The translations under genes and the position numbers were made by a program. Shown in pieces: positions 61,831-64,000 of a stretch of 64,000 nt of DNA. Origin of the DNA: Adineta steineri (taxonomy: Eukaryota > Rotifera > Eurotatoria > Adinetida > Adinetidae); assembly GCA_905250115.1 (NCBI GenBank), contig CAJNOI010000224.1, forward strand, positions 62,001-126,000. The letters run 5' to 3'. How positions within the stretch are numbered: position 1 is the stretch's first letter; the number at the start of each line of letters is the position of its first letter. Under the pieces are notes generated by a model, which saw only the letters and a program-made list of their open reading frames with translations, was not told the DNA's origin and ran no database searches.

Positions 61831-63412
61831 ATGTTTCCAAACAAGAAGTCAACAGCCGTGACCACTGGCCACAAAGCACAACGACTGATGATTTCTAGTC
61901 AAACAGAAGCTATAGCTTCATCTGCTCAACAGCGTATCTACATGGATGATAAACTTTATTTTAGTGCCTCTGAGTTGTCTATCTACAATATTACGGTACC
62001 ATTGCAGATCAAACGAGGTTCAGTGTCTATAGAACATATTCGTTCATCCTTAGTATCAATGATACAGCAGCATACAGTTCTTCGCACTGCCGTTCGTTTC
62101 AGTCCAACACTTAATCAAATCGAGCAAAATATTCAACCATTCACCGACGATATCTATTCTTTTCAACACTCTCGAGGTGTTTCCACATTGGAACAACTTG
62201 ACCATCTACTGAAAAATGAAAGAATTGGAAAATATTTCGATGTTGAAAATGGAAAAGTTTTACGATGTCATGCAGTACAACGATCTCCCGAGAATCGTGG
62301 TGATTTACTACACGAAAGTGATCTGATTATTTTTGTGATTCACCATATCGCATTTGATCTCGGCTCAACCAAACCATTTCTGAAAGCCTTTGAACTAGCA
62401 TGCTGGACAAATGAATATCACCAACCAGTGTTAACAGTTCCACAATACATTGACTTTGCATTGTACGAACAAACACTGCTAGCAGACACAAATGCAGAGT
62501 CAAAGATGAACAAGGCTCGTCGCTTTTGGGCTAATCTTATGCATGGATACAACTGGGATAAAATACGATATTTGGTGCCCAGTGAAGGTCGAACTGATCG
62601 ACTTGATTCTGGTCGTGGTTATACAACTGCATTTACTATCGATCAAGATGTTGTTGATGCAATGATGTTATTTGCTTCAACCAACAACGTGACAATGTTT
62701 TCATTGTCTCTTGCCTGTTACTATGCATTCTTATTTAAACTAACTAACCATAATGATGACTTGTGTGTAGTAAGCAGTGCAGCCAATCGATCTGAGAAAG
62801 AGTTACAAGACATGATTGGTATGTTCGTCAATCTTCTATTATACCGAGTCAAAATTGAATCAAATAATACATTTAAACATCTTGTGGAACAAGTACAACA
62901 GCTAAGCAATGAAATCCTCGTACATAGTTCCTTACCTTATCAACAAATTATTGATTCCCAAGGCACACAAAAAAACAATGCATTACCTTCAATGTTTTTC
63001 CAGTATGAACCTTTAATATTATCAATTACACAGAAAAACTCAATCGAATTAAATCTGAGCGAAGGTTCAGTTGTAAGCGGTTACTATGATAGAAATTTGA
63101 ATCACCAGAACGATATATCACTATTTGATATCTCTCTTACAATTGCTCATGACCATAATACGCGGAGTACCGAATGTTTTCTTAATTGTTCGGCTGATAT
63201 AGTTAAACATCAAGAGGAAATCGATCTACTATCAAAGCGTTTCCAGCATATCCTGACGCAACTCTTTTGTTCTTCGATTGTAGACGAGCCAATCTATAAT
63301 CAAAGTAGTATATTTATCAGCAACTTATCACTTAATTTAACCGAAGAAATCGAAGAAATCGAAGAAATACAAAAGGTAATCTTTCACAGATTACCGACTA
63401 TTACAAATGAAG
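61831..63412 (+). CDS. NRPS, first exon: N-terminal condensation domain (continues beyond window)
   Basis: The start is the ATG at 61831 (MFPNKKSTAV), matching the MFSRN start of the NRPS pseudogene; the frame open further upstream has no ATG. 527 codons plus one base are open to a canonical donor (GAAG/GTATGT) at 63413, so the gene continues to the right. Residues ~25-480 form one NRPS condensation domain. SSAQQRIYMDD is its opening C1-type motif, IHHIAFDLG (His171-His172...Asp176) is the HHxxxDG core with Leu for Gly, and MIGMFVNLLLYRV is the later C5-type motif. C domains join an acyl or peptidyl thioester to an acceptor. Placed after the PKS, it could accept the polyketide chain, but docking is not shown. 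The frame would add 16 residues if read past the donor before a stop. Confidence 0.8.
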
Positions 63413-64000
63413 GTATGTCTATCCATTCTGATGTTTTTGAATGTATAATAATGAAATTCGTATAGATGTACTAGCAAATGATGTCTCCAGTATAATAAAG
63501 CTTCTTACAATAACTTTTCTGAAAACCTTATTCGCCAAATACTGAACAAAAGAATGAATTGAGTAGAAATAATCAAACATAACAGGATGTATTCTATATT
63601 AATATATTCTCTATTAGTTAATATTTTCAAAATCTAAATTGTAGAACAAGTAACGCGCGTCCGAGGACTCGCTTTGCTCTTTCTCGTAGAAATGCATCCT
63701 CCTCATATTTACTGAAAAAACATTTGAAAACCGTGAAAAATCGGTTTTCGATGTTTTTTTGACCTTTCACCCACCCTCACCCACCCACTACCCCACGGTC
63801 ACCCAATAGACTTCAGATTCGAACTCCTCGCATCGAAATACCTCTAGAAATGTCTTTTTCGAAAAATTGATTTTCGATGTTTTTTTGACCATGCGGACAC
63901 ACAAGCATGCAAGCAAACAAACAAACAATCTATGTTTACTGTACTCTTCTTTACGAGAAAGAGAATAAATAGTCAAAGTTCAAATACTTTTCCCTGAAGT
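63413..64000. other. Presumed long NRPS intron with repeat-like, higher-GC sequence
   Basis: Begins with GTATGT. From about 63640 composition shifts (ACGCGCGTCCGAGGACTCGC). A ~30 bp block ending TTTTCGATGTTTTTTTGACC occurs twice (about 63737-63766 and 63861-63890). Between them is a C-rich run, CACCCACCCTCACCCACCC. Then comes a CAAGCAAACAAACAAACAA run. This looks like an inserted repeat rather than coding sequence; no acceptor plus coding exon is evident before the window ends. Confidence 0.45.

Noticed and set aside
1..64000. tRNA, rRNA and CRISPR arrays
   Set aside because: None recognised by eye on either strand; short repeats seen are tandem or inverted repeats without the spacer pattern of CRISPR.

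Overview
The window looks like nuclear DNA of a bdelloid rotifer or a close relative. It is AT-rich. Its genes are split by many short introns (mostly 50-110 bp, GT...AG). It carries animal genes such as a MASK/ANKHD1 orthologue next to bacterial/fungal-style polyketide synthase (PKS) and non-ribosomal peptide synthetase (NRPS) genes that contain spliceosomal introns. Horizontally acquired PKS/NRPS genes in animals are best known from bdelloids, so the assignment is an inference from gene content, not a species identification.

Region 1 (1-20.1 kb) is gene-dense and conserved in style: a GPI-anchored-type two-Ig-domain protein (+), an unrecognised two-exon Cys-containing protein (-), the 29-exon MASK/ANKHD1 gene (+, 2677 codons by my splice model), a TMEM60-like four-helix membrane protein (+), a protein with a ubiquitin-like N-terminus and a Cys-rich C-terminus (+), a small secreted EGF-repeat protein (-) and an unrecognised three-exon gene (+).

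Region 2 (20.1-51.9 kb) is accessory and decayed. A 100-N scaffold gap is followed by a 3.7 kb non-coding segment (A1) that recurs as a diverged direct repeat at 38.0-41.8 kb (A2). Between the two copies lie a long gene-poor stretch, a decayed gene resembling VPS13, and a heavily mutated PKS pseudogene (31.8-37.6 kb). After A2 come three non-autonomous DNA transposons: a 1.16 kb terminal-inverted-repeat element, a 255 bp TTAA-flanked piggyBac-type MITE and a 445 bp hAT-type MITE with a perfect 8 bp target duplication. A decayed NRPS pseudogene follows (C-A-PCP-C-C plus a possible thioesterase remnant, 45.0-51.5 kb).

Region 3 (51.9-64.0 kb) holds the intact biosynthetic genes: a four-exon reducing type I PKS of 2832 residues with domain order KS-AT-DH-(methyltransferase-like)-(structural KR-like)-ER-KR-ACP-degenerate thioesterase, and the first exon of an NRPS that starts with a condensation domain and runs off the right edge. 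PKS and NRPS are on the same strand about 1.2 kb apart, and the decayed pair has the same order. This suggests that a PKS+NRPS unit was duplicated, with one copy decaying (nonsense codons, frameshifts, microhomology-flanked deletions) while the other stayed open. The intact PKS appears to have lost the thioesterase nucleophile, so product release probably depends on the downstream NRPS condensation domain or on another enzyme. That is an inference.
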